DNA of 64,000 nucleotides, taken from assembly GCA_036389255.1 (NCBI GenBank), contig DASVQI010000019.1, forward strand, positions 62,001-126,000, written 5' to 3'. The notes beneath the pieces are model-generated. The model saw only the letters and a list, made by a program, of their open reading frames with translations. It was not told the origin of the DNA and ran no database searches. The DNA is from JACVRN01 sp036389255 (GTDB lineage: Bacteria; Acidobacteriota; Blastocatellia; Pyrinomonadales; Pyrinomonadaceae). The position numbers and the translations under genes were made by a program. Below are positions 17,110 through 25,078 of the stretch, piece by piece; positions within the stretch are counted from its first letter, which is position 1, and the number at the start of each line of letters is the position of its first letter.

Positions 17110-17814
17110 TTAAACTTTGCTCAACTGTCTCTCTTCTTTTGCACCTTTAATTAAAAGCCAAAGGATGGTCGGGATTCCGCCCAGAGCGCCAAGCGACATC
17201 GCCAGCCGCGTGAACATGACCGGATAAAATTGTGGAATCAGAAATTTCGTAAAGATATTGATGGCGAAACCAATACCCATGAGCATCAGCAGAATGCCCA
17301 AGACCTTTGGGAGGAATCTGGATTTGATAAAGAGTAGTCCAAGTGAAAAATATAGAGGCGTCCAGAATATTTCAAGAAGCCCCTGCCCCACGCTATTGTT
17401 CAGCCTTAGAAAAATCATCGCGATGGCATTGAGTTGTTCTGAAGTGAAAGCTTTCAAATAATCGGCCTGGCTTAAGACCAACAGGGCTCCGAAATAATTA
17501 AGCGCATTAACGACAGCTATGGCGACGGTCATCATTACCGACGCCAGTACCACTCTTGCCAATGCTCTATTAACTTCCCTGAACAATTGATAGAGGGTCA
17601 AGCCCAAGAAAAACAGTAAGACCTGTGCGAAAAGATTGCTGACGACTGCTGTCCTGAATAGAAACTCTGAGGCCATTATGTTACCGGCAGTCGCCGCAGC
17701 GTCTCCAGTCACGATTACCTTGGAGCGAACATAGAACAAGCCGAAGCCGCCTGTAGCCGCAGACAAAAACCAAAGTAAGCCTGCGAGCCTAGCCATATTT
17801 TTGTTTGAACTCAT
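17110..17814 (-). CDS. DUF4386 family membrane protein
   Basis: 234 residues, about six membrane segments. The N-terminus NMARLAGLLWFLSAATGGFGLFYVRSK and the central FLRLNNSVGQGLLEIFWTPLYFSLGLLFIKSRFLPKVLG match DUF4386. Function unknown. GAGAGG precedes ATG. First gene of the pair with DUF418; no attC between or upstream of them, so this cassette may have lost its site. Confidence 0.85.
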   Translation of the reverse strand: MSSNKNMARLAGLLWFLSAATGGFGLFYVRSKVIVTGDAAATAGNIMASEFLFRTAVVSNLFAQVLLFFLGLTLYQLFREVNRALARVVLASVMMTVAIAVVNALNYFGALLVLSQADYLKAFTSEQLNAIAMIFLRLNNSVGQGLLEIFWTPLYFSLGLLFIKSRFLPKVLGILLMLMGIGFAINIFTKFLIPQFYPVMFTRLAMSLGALGGIPTILWLLIKGAKEERQLSKV

Positions 17815-18094
17815 AGCCTCTCCGTCAATCCGTTACGTGTAGAAGCACAAGGCATCTTCTAGTACGGTTAATTCCACCAAAAGTTCCTTTCGCGGAATTA
17901 TCTTTCTGGCGGCCGGGCACGAACCCGTCGGAAAGGTAAATTTAACGAGTCTCGTCAGGACTCATTTTCAGGGGGCGAGTGAATAGAGGTATATGAGGCA
18001 AGGCTTGTTATATGAAGGAGAGGCGGCTAACTGAATTCAGTTCCCCGCCGTCTTCATTCCCCAAGTTTCTGCGACAGTGACTAACTAGGAATAC
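17815..18094. other. 280-bp gap, no gene or clear attC
   Basis: Contains short inverted words (TAACGAGTCTCGTCAGGACTC region near 17942) and no open frame of note. It lies where the attC of the DUF4386-DUF418 neighbour would be expected, but I cannot identify core sites. Confidence 0.4.
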
Positions 18095-18619
18095 TCACCG
18101 ACGCAGTTGAGCCGGGAGTTCTAAACGAAAGCGTTCCGCCAGCAACTCCATGTCTCTATAGTCATTCTCCGCGAGCGTATATCCGTGCGCGTGACACGAC
18201 ACTTGTGCTTCCGGCGTCAGGCACCTGACCGACTTACCATCTATCTTCCCTTGCCCGCTCAGGTACTCTGCCGTGTAGACCCAATCTTCACCATTCTGCA
18301 TACGGTAGATTCCGTTGCCCGACTCGTCAAAGGTAGCGGCGTGAACATCAACTTCAAGGCCAGCGCCGTCGGCCAGCACGAATGAGTCCGGAGGCTTGCC
18401 TTCCCGCACAGCGAAACCTTTAGCCGACAGGAGTTCCCTGAGCTTCGGAACATCTTTTACGGGAAGCACAATGTCTACATCTTTGTGAGTCCGTGTCTGT
18501 CTTTGAAGCAGGGCATCCACGCCCCAGCCGCCGTCCAGCCAAACAGGGATGCCTGCGCTTTCGAACAATAGAAGCAGCTCTATCAACGCTGCCGATGACA
18601 TTTCAGGTCTGGTTTCCAT
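18095..18619 (-). CDS. nucleotidyltransferase, aminoglycoside/lincosamide type
   Basis: 174 residues. VWLDGGWGVDALLQRQTRTHKDVDIVLP (about residues 26-53) has the GGWGVDA and D-x-D nucleotide and metal-binding signature of ANT(2'')-Ia and Lnu-type resistance enzymes. LEVDVHAATFD supplies the third acidic residue, and CLTPEAQVSCHAHGYTLAENDYRDMELL is the family's C-terminal helix block. The size fits Lnu(A)/(C)-like proteins. It would adenylylate a hydroxyl on a drug or related metabolite; activity against any antibiotic is not shown. No clear binding site precedes the ATG, and a second ATG lies at codon 7. Confidence 0.82.
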   Translation of the reverse strand: METRPEMSSAALIELLLLFESAGIPVWLDGGWGVDALLQRQTRTHKDVDIVLPVKDVPKLRELLSAKGFAVREGKPPDSFVLADGAGLEVDVHAATFDESGNGIYRMQNGEDWVYTAEYLSGQGKIDGKSVRCLTPEAQVSCHAHGYTLAENDYRDMELLAERFRLELPAQLRR

Positions 18620-18620
18620 T

Positions 18621-18670
18621 CCAATGAAAATCAGGCTGCTTCCGCTCGGGTTGGGTGGAGTATCGGGTAG
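18621..18670 (-). repeat. half attC site 12
   Basis: Only the R'' half survives: AGGCTGCTTCCGCTCGGGTT matches the inner part of the array sites, and the core is altered to CGGGTAG. The other half is replaced by the start of the nucleotidyltransferase gene. Confidence 0.4.
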
Positions 18671-18692
18671 GGCGCAGCTTGAAGAGGCTGCT

Positions 18693-19160
18693 TTATTTGG
18701 TCGTACGCTGCCTCGGAATCGGCTCGAAGGCGCGGGTTGTGTGCTCAGTCACACTCGGCATGGGTTCGGGCAGCACCCGCGCCTGTGCGGCATCAAGCTC
18801 GGTAGTAATCTGCCCCTTCAATGGCACAGCTTCACCTGCTTCCTCTGGGCCGCGCCTGCCTTGCAATAAGAGCCGAATGCACACGCCTTCGATTAAAAGC
18901 ATTATCAAAAAGCTCAACAGCGTGAAAGCGACAACCAGACCCGGATTAAGGTCGAGTGTGACTTTCATCACCTTTATGAGCATCGCGATGGCTATCAGGC
19001 CGAAGACGAAGAGCACTACCATCGCGCACACTAGAAATTCCGGCTTAACTTCCGATGATTTGGCGACGCTATCAACCTTCTCCCCGCTCAACTTTGCGCC
19101 ACAATAATTACAGTAGGTAAGGCCCTGCGATACAGCTACTCCACAAGATGAACAGTACAC
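18693..19160 (-). CDS. zinc-ribbon membrane protein with VTEHTTR tail
   Basis: 155 residues. CSSCGVAVSQGLTYCNYCG is the zinc ribbon (CxxC-x11-CxxC). Two hydrophobic segments follow (ALVCAMVVLFVFGLIAIAMLI and GLVVAFTLLSFLIMLLIEGVCI, about residues 44-100), then a linker ending MPSVTEHTTRAFEPIP. The start is GTG with GGAGGTG upstream. Third member of the family in this window. It is flanked by attC 12 and 13, so this copy is a true cassette gene. Confidence 0.8.
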   Translation of the reverse strand: MYCSSCGVAVSQGLTYCNYCGAKLSGEKVDSVAKSSEVKPEFLVCAMVVLFVFGLIAIAMLIKVMKVTLDLNPGLVVAFTLLSFLIMLLIEGVCIRLLLQGRRGPEEAGEAVPLKGQITTELDAAQARVLPEPMPSVTEHTTRAFEPIPRQRTTK

Positions 19161-19232
19161 CTGATTTCACCTCCGTAAGGCTACTACGTTATCGAATGGG
19201 GCTAAGTTCAACAGGGATTTCTAAGCGAAGGG

Positions 19233-19339
19233 GCCAAGACACAAATTAACCGGGCGTGTGCAAGAAGCATTTCAGCCCTTGCCACAAAAGGGTAGCATTC
19301 GAGAATGCTGCCCTACGCTCCGGTTAATCAGGTATTGGC
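19233..19339 (-). repeat. attC site 13
   Basis: Minus strand GCCAATACCTGATTAACCGG ... CCCGGTTAATTTGTGTCTTG; 107 bp, cores slightly off consensus. Confidence 0.75.
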
Positions 19340-19414
19340 GCGCCTAAAGGTGCCGCGTGCTATATTTTAGCAGAGTGCCGGAAATCGAATTTATCGCAGC
19401 GCTGATGTAGCTTA

Positions 19415-19843
19415 TCAGTCAGTCACTGTCCAACTTGCTTGAGTGCAGACGTTGAACTTACGCCTGACGGCTTCGCGTCCATCACGTAAGACTGCCTTCA
19501 AATCGTAGAAGCAGTGGCCCGTACCGTCGTCAATATTAACAATAACGGATTTGCCGGGGGGTATCGTTCTATTCCCCAGTATGTCCTCTTCCCAGCTCTC
19601 ACTATCTACGTTGGAGGCATAGAAATGATAGATAGCGGAGGATGCGTTATTGATAACTTTGACGCGACGGTCTTCCTGCGGGCTAGTGGTTCGGGCAGAA
19701 AGAATCGAAGTCGAGACTAATATACAAGCTGCGACGAGGAGCATCACTACTCCTCTAACGTAGAGCATCTTTCCCTTTCTTCCAAGACTGTTTGGGGAAG
19801 TCTGGGGGTTATCTTTGTGACCGAAGCTGGATAGGGCGGGCAT
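19415..19843 (-). CDS. secreted or membrane-anchored small protein, unknown
   Basis: 142 residues from ATG at 19841-19843 with AAGGAG seven bases before. One hydrophobic segment (VRGVVMLLVAACILVSTSILSA, about residues 30-50), then an about 85-residue domain: VKVINNASSAIYHFYASNVDSESWEEDILGNRTIPPGKSVIVNIDDGTGHCFYDLKAVLRDG. I recall this small beta-rich domain in proteins of many Gram-negatives, usually hypothetical. The two late cysteines (HCFYD, FNVCTQ) may pair in the periplasm. Confidence 0.7.
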   Translation of the reverse strand: MPALSSFGHKDNPQTSPNSLGRKGKMLYVRGVVMLLVAACILVSTSILSARTTSPQEDRRVKVINNASSAIYHFYASNVDSESWEEDILGNRTIPPGKSVIVNIDDGTGHCFYDLKAVLRDGREAVRRKFNVCTQASWTVTD

Positions 19844-19950
19844 AAGAGACTCCTTCGAGAGGGGATTAGGTAACACAAGGAGCCTTTTATTCCTTTTTGG
19901 GTCTTCTTGTCAAGGTTTTTTGCGATTTAGAGTTGCCCCCAAATAGCCCC

Positions 19951-20041
19951 GTCTAACGCACGTAATTAACCGTGTAAAAAGCACCGAATCAGGCGGGTGG
20001 GATTCAGGCTTTTTCGGCTTCGATTGGATTAGCTGTTAAGT
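19951..20041 (-). repeat. attC site 14
   Basis: Minus strand ACTTAACAGCTAATCCAATC ... GGTTAATTACGTGCGTTAGA; 91 bp, arms diverged. The 250 bases to the next gene carry only a leader. Confidence 0.7.
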
Positions 20042-20290
20042 TTCGTCACCCATTTTCATTCCCTTCCACCGGCCTTTCATCTTTGATTCAAGCTCGAACT
20101 CTGACATCCAGACCGGGCAACAGAATTTAGTTGACTTTAGATAACGCCTGTGAAATAAGGGGCCAAATTCTTTGGTCTGCCTCGCAGCACAGACCTCCGG
20201 GAAAGCTCATTAACAGCGCAGAAACATCTTGCAGTTTAACCTCAACCGCAACCAATAGCCTGACAAGGCTCTAAGAAAAGGAGGACAGCA

Positions 20291-20827
20291 GTGATGATAA
20301 CAGAGACACTTTTTGTGCGAAGCTGTATCGTTCGCGCTAAGTCTGCTAAAACTTTGACTAACACATTATTGGGGCTAATGCTCGTTGCCTTCTTCATCGT
20401 TTTGAGCAGCGCCGACGCGCAGGCTCAAGCGAGCATTTGCAGGCAAAACAGTCTTCAGGAAAACAGAGCAAATTTCGACGGCTATTGGGAAATGGGCTTC
20501 AGCACGGGCGCGACGCGCTACATCGCCAAGCTCTTAATCAAGGGCAACACAGGCGTTTCTATCACTGAATATTACGACGATAATCTAAGCCGCAAGCGCC
20601 GCATAAAACAGGTACTTGTCCTCTGCCAATCTACTGTCGGCGTCGTCATTCTGGGATTTCGCCCCACGGACATGGACACCAACCAGACAGGCAAGAGCCT
20701 GACCTACAGCGCAGACAATTTTGTGATTTCGCGGCAGCCTGACGGCAAGGTAGTCGCCTTCAACCGCGACGACGCGGGGACACTTGCTCAGGTAGACGTT
20801 AAATTCCTTCGAGCCCTTGAAAGATAG
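20291..20827 (+). CDS. secreted unknown protein
   Basis: 178 residues starting at GTG 20291 (ATG at 20294 equally possible); AAGGAGG sits seven bases upstream. Signal peptide through LGLMLVAFFIVLSSADAQAQA (about residue 47), with a long positively charged leader. The mature domain NFDGYWEMGFSTGATRYIAKLLIKGNTGVSITEYYDDNLSRKRRIKQ has alternating strands like a lipocalin-type or calycin barrel, which is a guess. Plus-strand gene among minus-strand attC sites. Confidence 0.65.
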   Translation: MMITETLFVRSCIVRAKSAKTLTNTLLGLMLVAFFIVLSSADAQAQASICRQNSLQENRANFDGYWEMGFSTGATRYIAKLLIKGNTGVSITEYYDDNLSRKRRIKQVLVLCQSTVGVVILGFRPTDMDTNQTGKSLTYSADNFVISRQPDGKVVAFNRDDAGTLAQVDVKFLRALER

Positions 20828-20852
20828 CAGGCGGGGAAACCATCGCTAATCA

Positions 20853-20905
20853 GCATAAAGCGCGGCAGGAGTCCCAAGAGCTTCGCCTTCAACCGCGCTT
20901 TATGC
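20853..20905. terminator. bidirectional hairpin between convergent genes
   Basis: 13-bp perfect stem GCATAAAGCGCGG / CCGCGCTTTATGC around a 27-base loop. Lies between the stops of two convergent genes. Confidence 0.55.
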
Positions 20906-20950
20906 TTTAGCTTGTCGCTGCTTGTGCTGAATGGGCCAGTGGTCGGCGTC

Positions 20951-21454
20951 TTATGTAGCTTTATCCTGCTCGCCGGTCGCGTTGGTGGCAATACTGTCTC
21001 GGCTGTTCACTTCTAATCCGAGCAGCCCCTCTATGTCCATCAGGTCATGCGGCCGCGCATGCGTACGCTTTATCCGCAGTAGATGCTCCAGAGAGATTAT
21101 TCGTGCCACGCCGCCATTGCCGATGTCTACAATCTCTGAGCGTGACCACAGCTCTTCGAACGGGATGTGGTAGCGAACAAAGATGTCAACCTCACGCTGC
21201 GACCGGTCAAACATTCGTAGCACAGTTAGCATGCTTAGCGGGAGCGGGACGCTGGGCATAAAACCGAGTGTTGCCATGATGTGCATCACGCGCCCAGCCT
21301 CTTCGGGCTTAGCGTCTATGACAAGGTCGAGGTCGGCAATTGGCCGCACATGTCCACGAAGAACAACAGCAACGCCACTGACTACAATATAACGCGCGTG
21401 CTCGCGTTCGAGCCTGTCTAAAACATCCCTGTATGTTTCTATTGTCAATTCCAT
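20951..21454 (-). CDS. nucleotidyltransferase-fold protein
   Basis: 167 residues from ATG at 21452-21454 (AGGA upstream). YIVVSGVAVVLRGHVRPIADLDLVIDAKPEEAGRVMHIM has the G-(G/A) and D-x-D pattern of Pol-beta-type nucleotidyltransferases (about residues 23-60), and QREVDIFVRYHIPFEELW gives the third aspartate. IISLEHLLRIKRTHARPHDLMDIEGL is the common C-terminal helix of DUF6036/AbiEii-like proteins. Such proteins can be stand-alone or toxin-like transferases. The serine in place of the first glycine (VVSGVA) is a little unusual. Confidence 0.72.
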   Translation of the reverse strand: MELTIETYRDVLDRLEREHARYIVVSGVAVVLRGHVRPIADLDLVIDAKPEEAGRVMHIMATLGFMPSVPLPLSMLTVLRMFDRSQREVDIFVRYHIPFEELWSRSEIVDIGNGGVARIISLEHLLRIKRTHARPHDLMDIEGLLGLEVNSRDSIATNATGEQDKAT

Positions 21455-21488
21455 TCGATATCCTGACTCCTGAATGAGCCGTTGCAAG

Positions 21489-21878
21489 CTATGGTTTATA
21501 AAGCCGACCTGTCTCTTGATTTAACCTGAACACGTATACCAGCACGCCTGAAACTTTAACGGACTTACCCGAAAGCACGGTCTGCGACAATCGTGTTTGG
21601 TAAGCGGCGTCTGCTGCCGCCTGCCGCAGCAAGGGGTGGCCTGAACAGGCAACGGCCTCAAAAATATTGCCTCCCTCATCAATACGCACTTTGACCACTA
21701 CACTTCCTTCGGCACGCGCTTTTCTCGCCGCAGTGGGATATACCGGCTTAGATTCAAATGTAACTTTGCTGTTGAGAATTCCGCCTTCACAGAGAGCGTT
21801 GCCCCCTCTGGCTTTATTCTGTCGCGCATTGATGGGACAGGGGAAGCACACAATTAAGAGAAGACAGACAAGTCTCAT
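21489..21878 (-). CDS. secreted TonB C-terminal domain protein
   Basis: 129 residues from ATG at 21876-21878; no clear ribosome binding site, and the frame is open to 21962 inside the attC. Signal peptide MRLVCLLLIVCFPCPINA. A single TonB-type domain: SKPVYPTAARKARAEGSVVVKVRIDEGGNIFEAVACSGHPLLRQAAADAA. It ends GKSVKVSGVLVYVFRLN, parallel to the end of 6289-7101 (GKPVKVTGIAIYNFAL). Probably periplasmic; partner unknown. Confidence 0.75.
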   Translation of the reverse strand: MRLVCLLLIVCFPCPINARQNKARGGNALCEGGILNSKVTFESKPVYPTAARKARAEGSVVVKVRIDEGGNIFEAVACSGHPLLRQAAADAAYQTRLSQTVLSGKSVKVSGVLVYVFRLNQETGRLYKP

Positions 21879-21933
21879 GAAGAATCTAGGCAGCGAAGCA
21901 TTCAAGTTAATAGGCCCCCGCGATATTAAAGCT

Positions 21934-22035
21934 TGCAAAGCTCGAATTAACCGTCGCGGCATAAGCTATCCAATCGTGATTGCGAAGAATATTGATAAAA
22001 GCTGTCAATCCTCAATCCGGCTGGTTGAGTTATTG
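21934..22035 (-). repeat. attC site 15 (degenerate)
   Basis: GCTCGAATTAACCGTCGCGG (plus reading) matches the L' half; the other half keeps CCGGCTGGTTGAGTTATTGT. It overlaps the stop of the glycosylase gene. Confidence 0.5.
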
Positions 22036-22677
22036 TGTTGCTCCTACAGCGCGCAGGTTCAAATAGTACTGCCAGAAGAGCCGCGCCGCCACTGACCTCC
22101 ACGGCCGCCAGCTATTGCTAATTACGTCCAGTTCTTCTTCTGTTGGTTTCTCTTTTAATCTCTTGATTTGCTTTACGGCTACAGCCAGCGCCAAATCTCC
22201 TTTAGGCCAGACATCCGGGCGCAGCATAGCCATTAACAAGTAGATATCGGATGTCCACCGCCCTATTCCTTTGATTTTCATTAACTCAGACCTGACCGAT
22301 TCGTCGCTCATCGAATTAAGCCCGGCTATATCCAAGTCACGCCGGACTATCGCCTCGGCAAGACAGCGACCATATGAGATTTTTTGGCGGCTAAATCCTA
22401 CGGACTTTAATTCGGCATCGTTAAGAAGTAAGAATCGTTCCGGTGTAAGAGGATTCGCAAGGGCGAGAAGCCGTTCAAGAGTGGCTCTGGCTGATGACAA
22501 GGAAACCTGTTGCTCTAGGATGATGTGAATGAGCGTCTGAAAGCCTTGTTGACGCTCCCACAGAGGCGGCCTGCCAAAATCAGCAGCTATTTTCGCAAGG
22601 TCTGAGTCCATAGAGGCTAAATGATAGACTGCCTGTGCAAGAGTTCTTTTGTTAAGTGGCCTAGGCGCTCTTGTCAT
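22030..22677 (-). CDS. AlkA-like DNA-3-methyladenine glycosylase
   Basis: 215 residues. The HhH-GPD core is clear: FQTLIHIILEQQVSLSSARATLERL, then MKIKGIGRWTSDIYLLMAMLRPDVWPKGDLAL with the helix-hairpin-helix glycine loop and the catalytic aspartate in KGDLAL (about residue 165), then WRPWRSVAARLFWQYYL, the family's C-terminal stamp. Excises alkylated bases. Lacks the N-terminal beta domain of E. coli AlkA. Its ATG overlaps the stop of the upstream membrane gene (ATGA), so the two are coupled in one cassette. Confidence 0.88.
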   Translation of the reverse strand: MTRAPRPLNKRTLAQAVYHLASMDSDLAKIAADFGRPPLWERQQGFQTLIHIILEQQVSLSSARATLERLLALANPLTPERFLLLNDAELKSVGFSRQKISYGRCLAEAIVRRDLDIAGLNSMSDESVRSELMKIKGIGRWTSDIYLLMAMLRPDVWPKGDLALAVAVKQIKRLKEKPTEEELDVISNSWRPWRSVAARLFWQYYLNLRAVGATQ

Positions 22678-23021
22678 TGCCTGTACATCTTCCAAACATA
22701 AACGCTCACAGGCCACATCAACAACACACACGTAGACCAAAGCCACACCCAATTATCAAGCCAAATATTGAGTGTATGTGGTCGCTGCATGCTATCACTG
22801 AGCCATATCAGCAAGATAATAATCAGACAACAGGAGAGACTGATTGATAACCCGACAAGATGCGGAAACGTTGCTAGACGAGAGAACGATTCACGTTTAC
22901 GTCGCATCAGGGTTAAGGCTCGAAGCAGGAAAACGGCCATGCAAAGCAGTAGAATAAGTGCCAAAACAACAGCGACAAGAAAGGAGATGATTCCATCCAG
23001 ATTGATGTTGATATCGCTCAT
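22674..23021 (-). CDS. small membrane protein coupled to the glycosylase gene
   Basis: 115 residues from ATG at 23019-23021 (a TTG lies nine bases upstream). Three hydrophobic stretches: GIISFLVAVVLALILLLCMAVFLL, LVGLSISLSCCLIIILLIWL, NWVWLWSTCVLLMWPVSVYVW. The segment between the first two is basic (MRRKRESFSR), placing that loop in the cytoplasm. Not recognised. Overlaps the glycosylase start by four bases. Confidence 0.65.
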   Translation of the reverse strand: MSDININLDGIISFLVAVVLALILLLCMAVFLLRALTLMRRKRESFSRLATFPHLVGLSISLSCCLIIILLIWLSDSMQRPHTLNIWLDNWVWLWSTCVLLMWPVSVYVWKMYRQ

Positions 23022-23064
23022 CTTCTGCAACTAAGATAGACCGAGAACGCCTCTGCCCTTCACT

Positions 23065-23697
23065 TTAAGGCTTCCGCGCAAATATATAGGCCCGCCGGCT
23101 CGGATATTCCACTTCCGCGTAGGGCTCTCTCTCGATTACTTCCTGTAGCTCAAAGCCCACCGCCTTGAGACGGTCTTTCATCTCTTCGGTTTCAAAGAAG
23201 ATGAAATCTAAAGATACCGCCTTGTCCCACCATTCATCTCTGTGAATGATTTCTTGTCCAATATGAAATGTCAGCAACAAGACTCCTTCAGGGCGCAGCA
23301 CTCGCTTTAACTCAGCCAGCGCCTGATTCAATGCCGGTCGTTGAACATGAATGATAGAGTAAAAAGCCGCTATTCCTCCATAAGAGTTGTCGGTAATATC
23401 AGCCAGAGCCAGCATGTTCCCCTGCCGGAATGTAATATCCGGATTCAATCTTCGAGCATGCTCAACCATGACGGGCGACAAATCAATACCGCACACCTTC
23501 GCGCCATGCTCATATAAGTAGCGGGCCACCTGTCCGGGCCCGCATCCCATGTCACAGATAACTCCCAGCTCGCCAACTTTCTCGGCTAACCAATCGAGCA
23601 TCTTCCGGTCAAATGTCTTCTTATACAATTCATCATGAAAGTGCCGGGCATAATCCCCTGCCACTTTGTCATAACTATTTTGTACATCTTCGCTCAT
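23065..23697 (-). CDS. class I SAM-dependent methyltransferase
   Basis: 210 residues. YDKVAGDYARHFHDELYKKTFDRKML opens the fold; LGVICDMGCGPGQVARYLYEHGAKVCGIDLSPVMVEHAR is motif I plus motif II (about residues 40-80); FRQGNMLALADI and LKRVLRPEGVLLLTFHIG follow. Methyltransf_25/11 type, small-molecule substrate unknown. Same strand as the glycosylase unit, 43 bases away, with no attC between, so it may share that cassette. Confidence 0.85.
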   Translation of the reverse strand: MSEDVQNSYDKVAGDYARHFHDELYKKTFDRKMLDWLAEKVGELGVICDMGCGPGQVARYLYEHGAKVCGIDLSPVMVEHARRLNPDITFRQGNMLALADITDNSYGGIAAFYSIIHVQRPALNQALAELKRVLRPEGVLLLTFHIGQEIIHRDEWWDKAVSLDFIFFETEEMKDRLKAVGFELQEVIEREPYAEVEYPSRRAYIFARKP

Positions 23698-23828
23698 CGG
23701 CTCTGTCTCTGTACTTGTACATGTAAATTCAAGTAAAGATATTATAATGCTAATACCTATATTATAACTTTCATCAGAGGCACAAAAACTGGAACTTTCT
23801 CTCTGTCACAGTGTCTAAAAGCATTGTC

Positions 23829-24458
23829 ATGAAACCCATTATTAATAAGAGACGATTAATAATTATCCTTATCGTATTTTATATTGCCGCGCCATCTTTT
23901 ACAGTTAATTCAAAGATTGAAGATAGGACTGACAGGCTAGCTAACATCTACGCACAACAGTCGTTTCCACCAGTCCCTGACGACCTGACCCGAATCTACT
24001 ATGTAGATATTGAGAACAAACTTGCACCGCTTCCATTTGAGAATGGGATAACCTCTGTCAATGTTTTTTCAGTCGCTCAAGATGATAGAACGACTGCGGT
24101 TAAATTGAATGGGACAAAAGCTACAACCGTCCTTGCTGATTCCACGCCCTCTTTTTATGTGTTCGTAGCCGACAGGATGGATCCGCCGCCGCATCTTTTA
24201 GTCCGTTTGATGAGTAAGAACGGCTCGCGTCAGTTCACCATCACGACCATCAAGGGGCGTAAAGGCTATGCGCCATTGAACGAAGAAAATATAAGGTTAG
24301 AGTATCAAATACTGGAACGGTTACGTGTTGAGGCAGGAAAAGGGAGAATTCTATTTGTCAATTACATGAAGATATATCCGCGCCAACGCTTGGAGCCCGG
24401 AGAATATGCCATCGTCGGGGACTCTCTTTCGGATGTTGCAACCTTCAGCATTAAATAA
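23829..24458 (+). CDS. secreted unknown protein
   Basis: 209 residues from ATG 23829 (GTG at 23811 possible). N-terminal signal or anchor INKRRLIIILIVFYIAAPSFTVNS. The mature part, IYYVDIENKLAPLPFENGITSVNVFSVAQDDRTTAVKLNGTKATTVLADSTPSFYVFVAD, is strand-rich. The end RQRLEPGEYAIVGDSLSDVATFSIK resembles the closing strand of proteins bearing a DUF-type surface domain. Its stop lies just outside attC 16, but it runs opposite to that site. Confidence 0.65.
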   Translation: MKPIINKRRLIIILIVFYIAAPSFTVNSKIEDRTDRLANIYAQQSFPPVPDDLTRIYYVDIENKLAPLPFENGITSVNVFSVAQDDRTTAVKLNGTKATTVLADSTPSFYVFVADRMDPPPHLLVRLMSKNGSRQFTITTIKGRKGYAPLNEENIRLEYQILERLRVEAGKGRILFVNYMKIYPRQRLEPGEYAIVGDSLSDVATFSIK

Positions 24459-24461
24459 GCG

Positions 24462-24560
24462 CTCGGCGTTCGAATTAAACCGGACTCAACGAACTGCAAC
24501 AACAAAGTCAGGCGCATAAAGGCGATGCCATTCGCGCTCCGGTAGAATTTGCTGTTAAGC
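24462..24560 (-). repeat. attC site 16
   Basis: Minus strand GCTTAACAGCAAATTCTACC ... GGTTTAATTCGAACGCCGAG; 99 bp. Confidence 0.75.
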
Positions 24561-24564
24561 AATT

Positions 24565-25014
24565 TCACAGCTCATCGCTGCTCTTTGACTGGAAGCTTTC
24601 AAGCCGCTCAATGTACCACTCCGGGAAATTGAACTCTCTGGCGGCTTTCACGATGCGCCCGACGTAATCATTCGCTGCGGGCTTCGCTTCCATTGAAGGC
24701 GCAATGTAGCAGAGGGCTGGCCTCCAAGTGCCGCTTAATGTTTCGGCAAGGAGAGGTTCCGGCAGGTATGTCTCGCCCAAAACATCTTGTGCATGAGCAT
24801 ACAGACGGCTCAGCTCAACATGCGTGGCAGTAACAAGGATTCCATAAACGCATTGCCTGTCAGAACGAACAAGATTGGCGCGAGGCTGAATCACGATGTC
24901 ATAACCATTAACTCTCGCCGCCTCCCACTGCTCCGGCACAAGATTAACATCCTTCAGGACATCAAAATTCATGTAGGAGCCGTAAAAGAAGACCCACACT
25001 CTGGATTCTGTCAT
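24565..25014 (-). CDS. gamma-glutamylcyclotransferase-like protein
   Basis: 149 residues from ATG at 25012-25014, GGAG seven bases before it. WVFFYGSYMNFDVLKDVNL has the YGS motif of the GGCT fold with M in place of the usual leucine; VNGYDIVIQPRANLVRSDRQCVYGILVTATHVELSRLYAH carries the YG(I/V)L strand. The end FPEWYIERLESFQ is common in this subfamily. Stop codon five bases from attC 16. A different subfamily from 12687-13403. Confidence 0.8.
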   Translation of the reverse strand: MTESRVWVFFYGSYMNFDVLKDVNLVPEQWEAARVNGYDIVIQPRANLVRSDRQCVYGILVTATHVELSRLYAHAQDVLGETYLPEPLLAETLSGTWRPALCYIAPSMEAKPAANDYVGRIVKAAREFNFPEWYIERLESFQSKSSDEL

Positions 25015-25029
25015 TAAATCGCTCCTCAT

Positions 25030-25078
25030 CTATCTGTCGCCGCTGAAGTGCCGCTCGCGTTGAATGCGTTGTCAGGCG
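25030..25078 (-). repeat. half attC site 17
   Basis: Only the R'' half is present: minus strand GCCTGACAACGCATTCAACG then CGAGCGGCAC. The R' half is missing because the next gene begins directly, so the two cassettes are fused. Confidence 0.55.
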
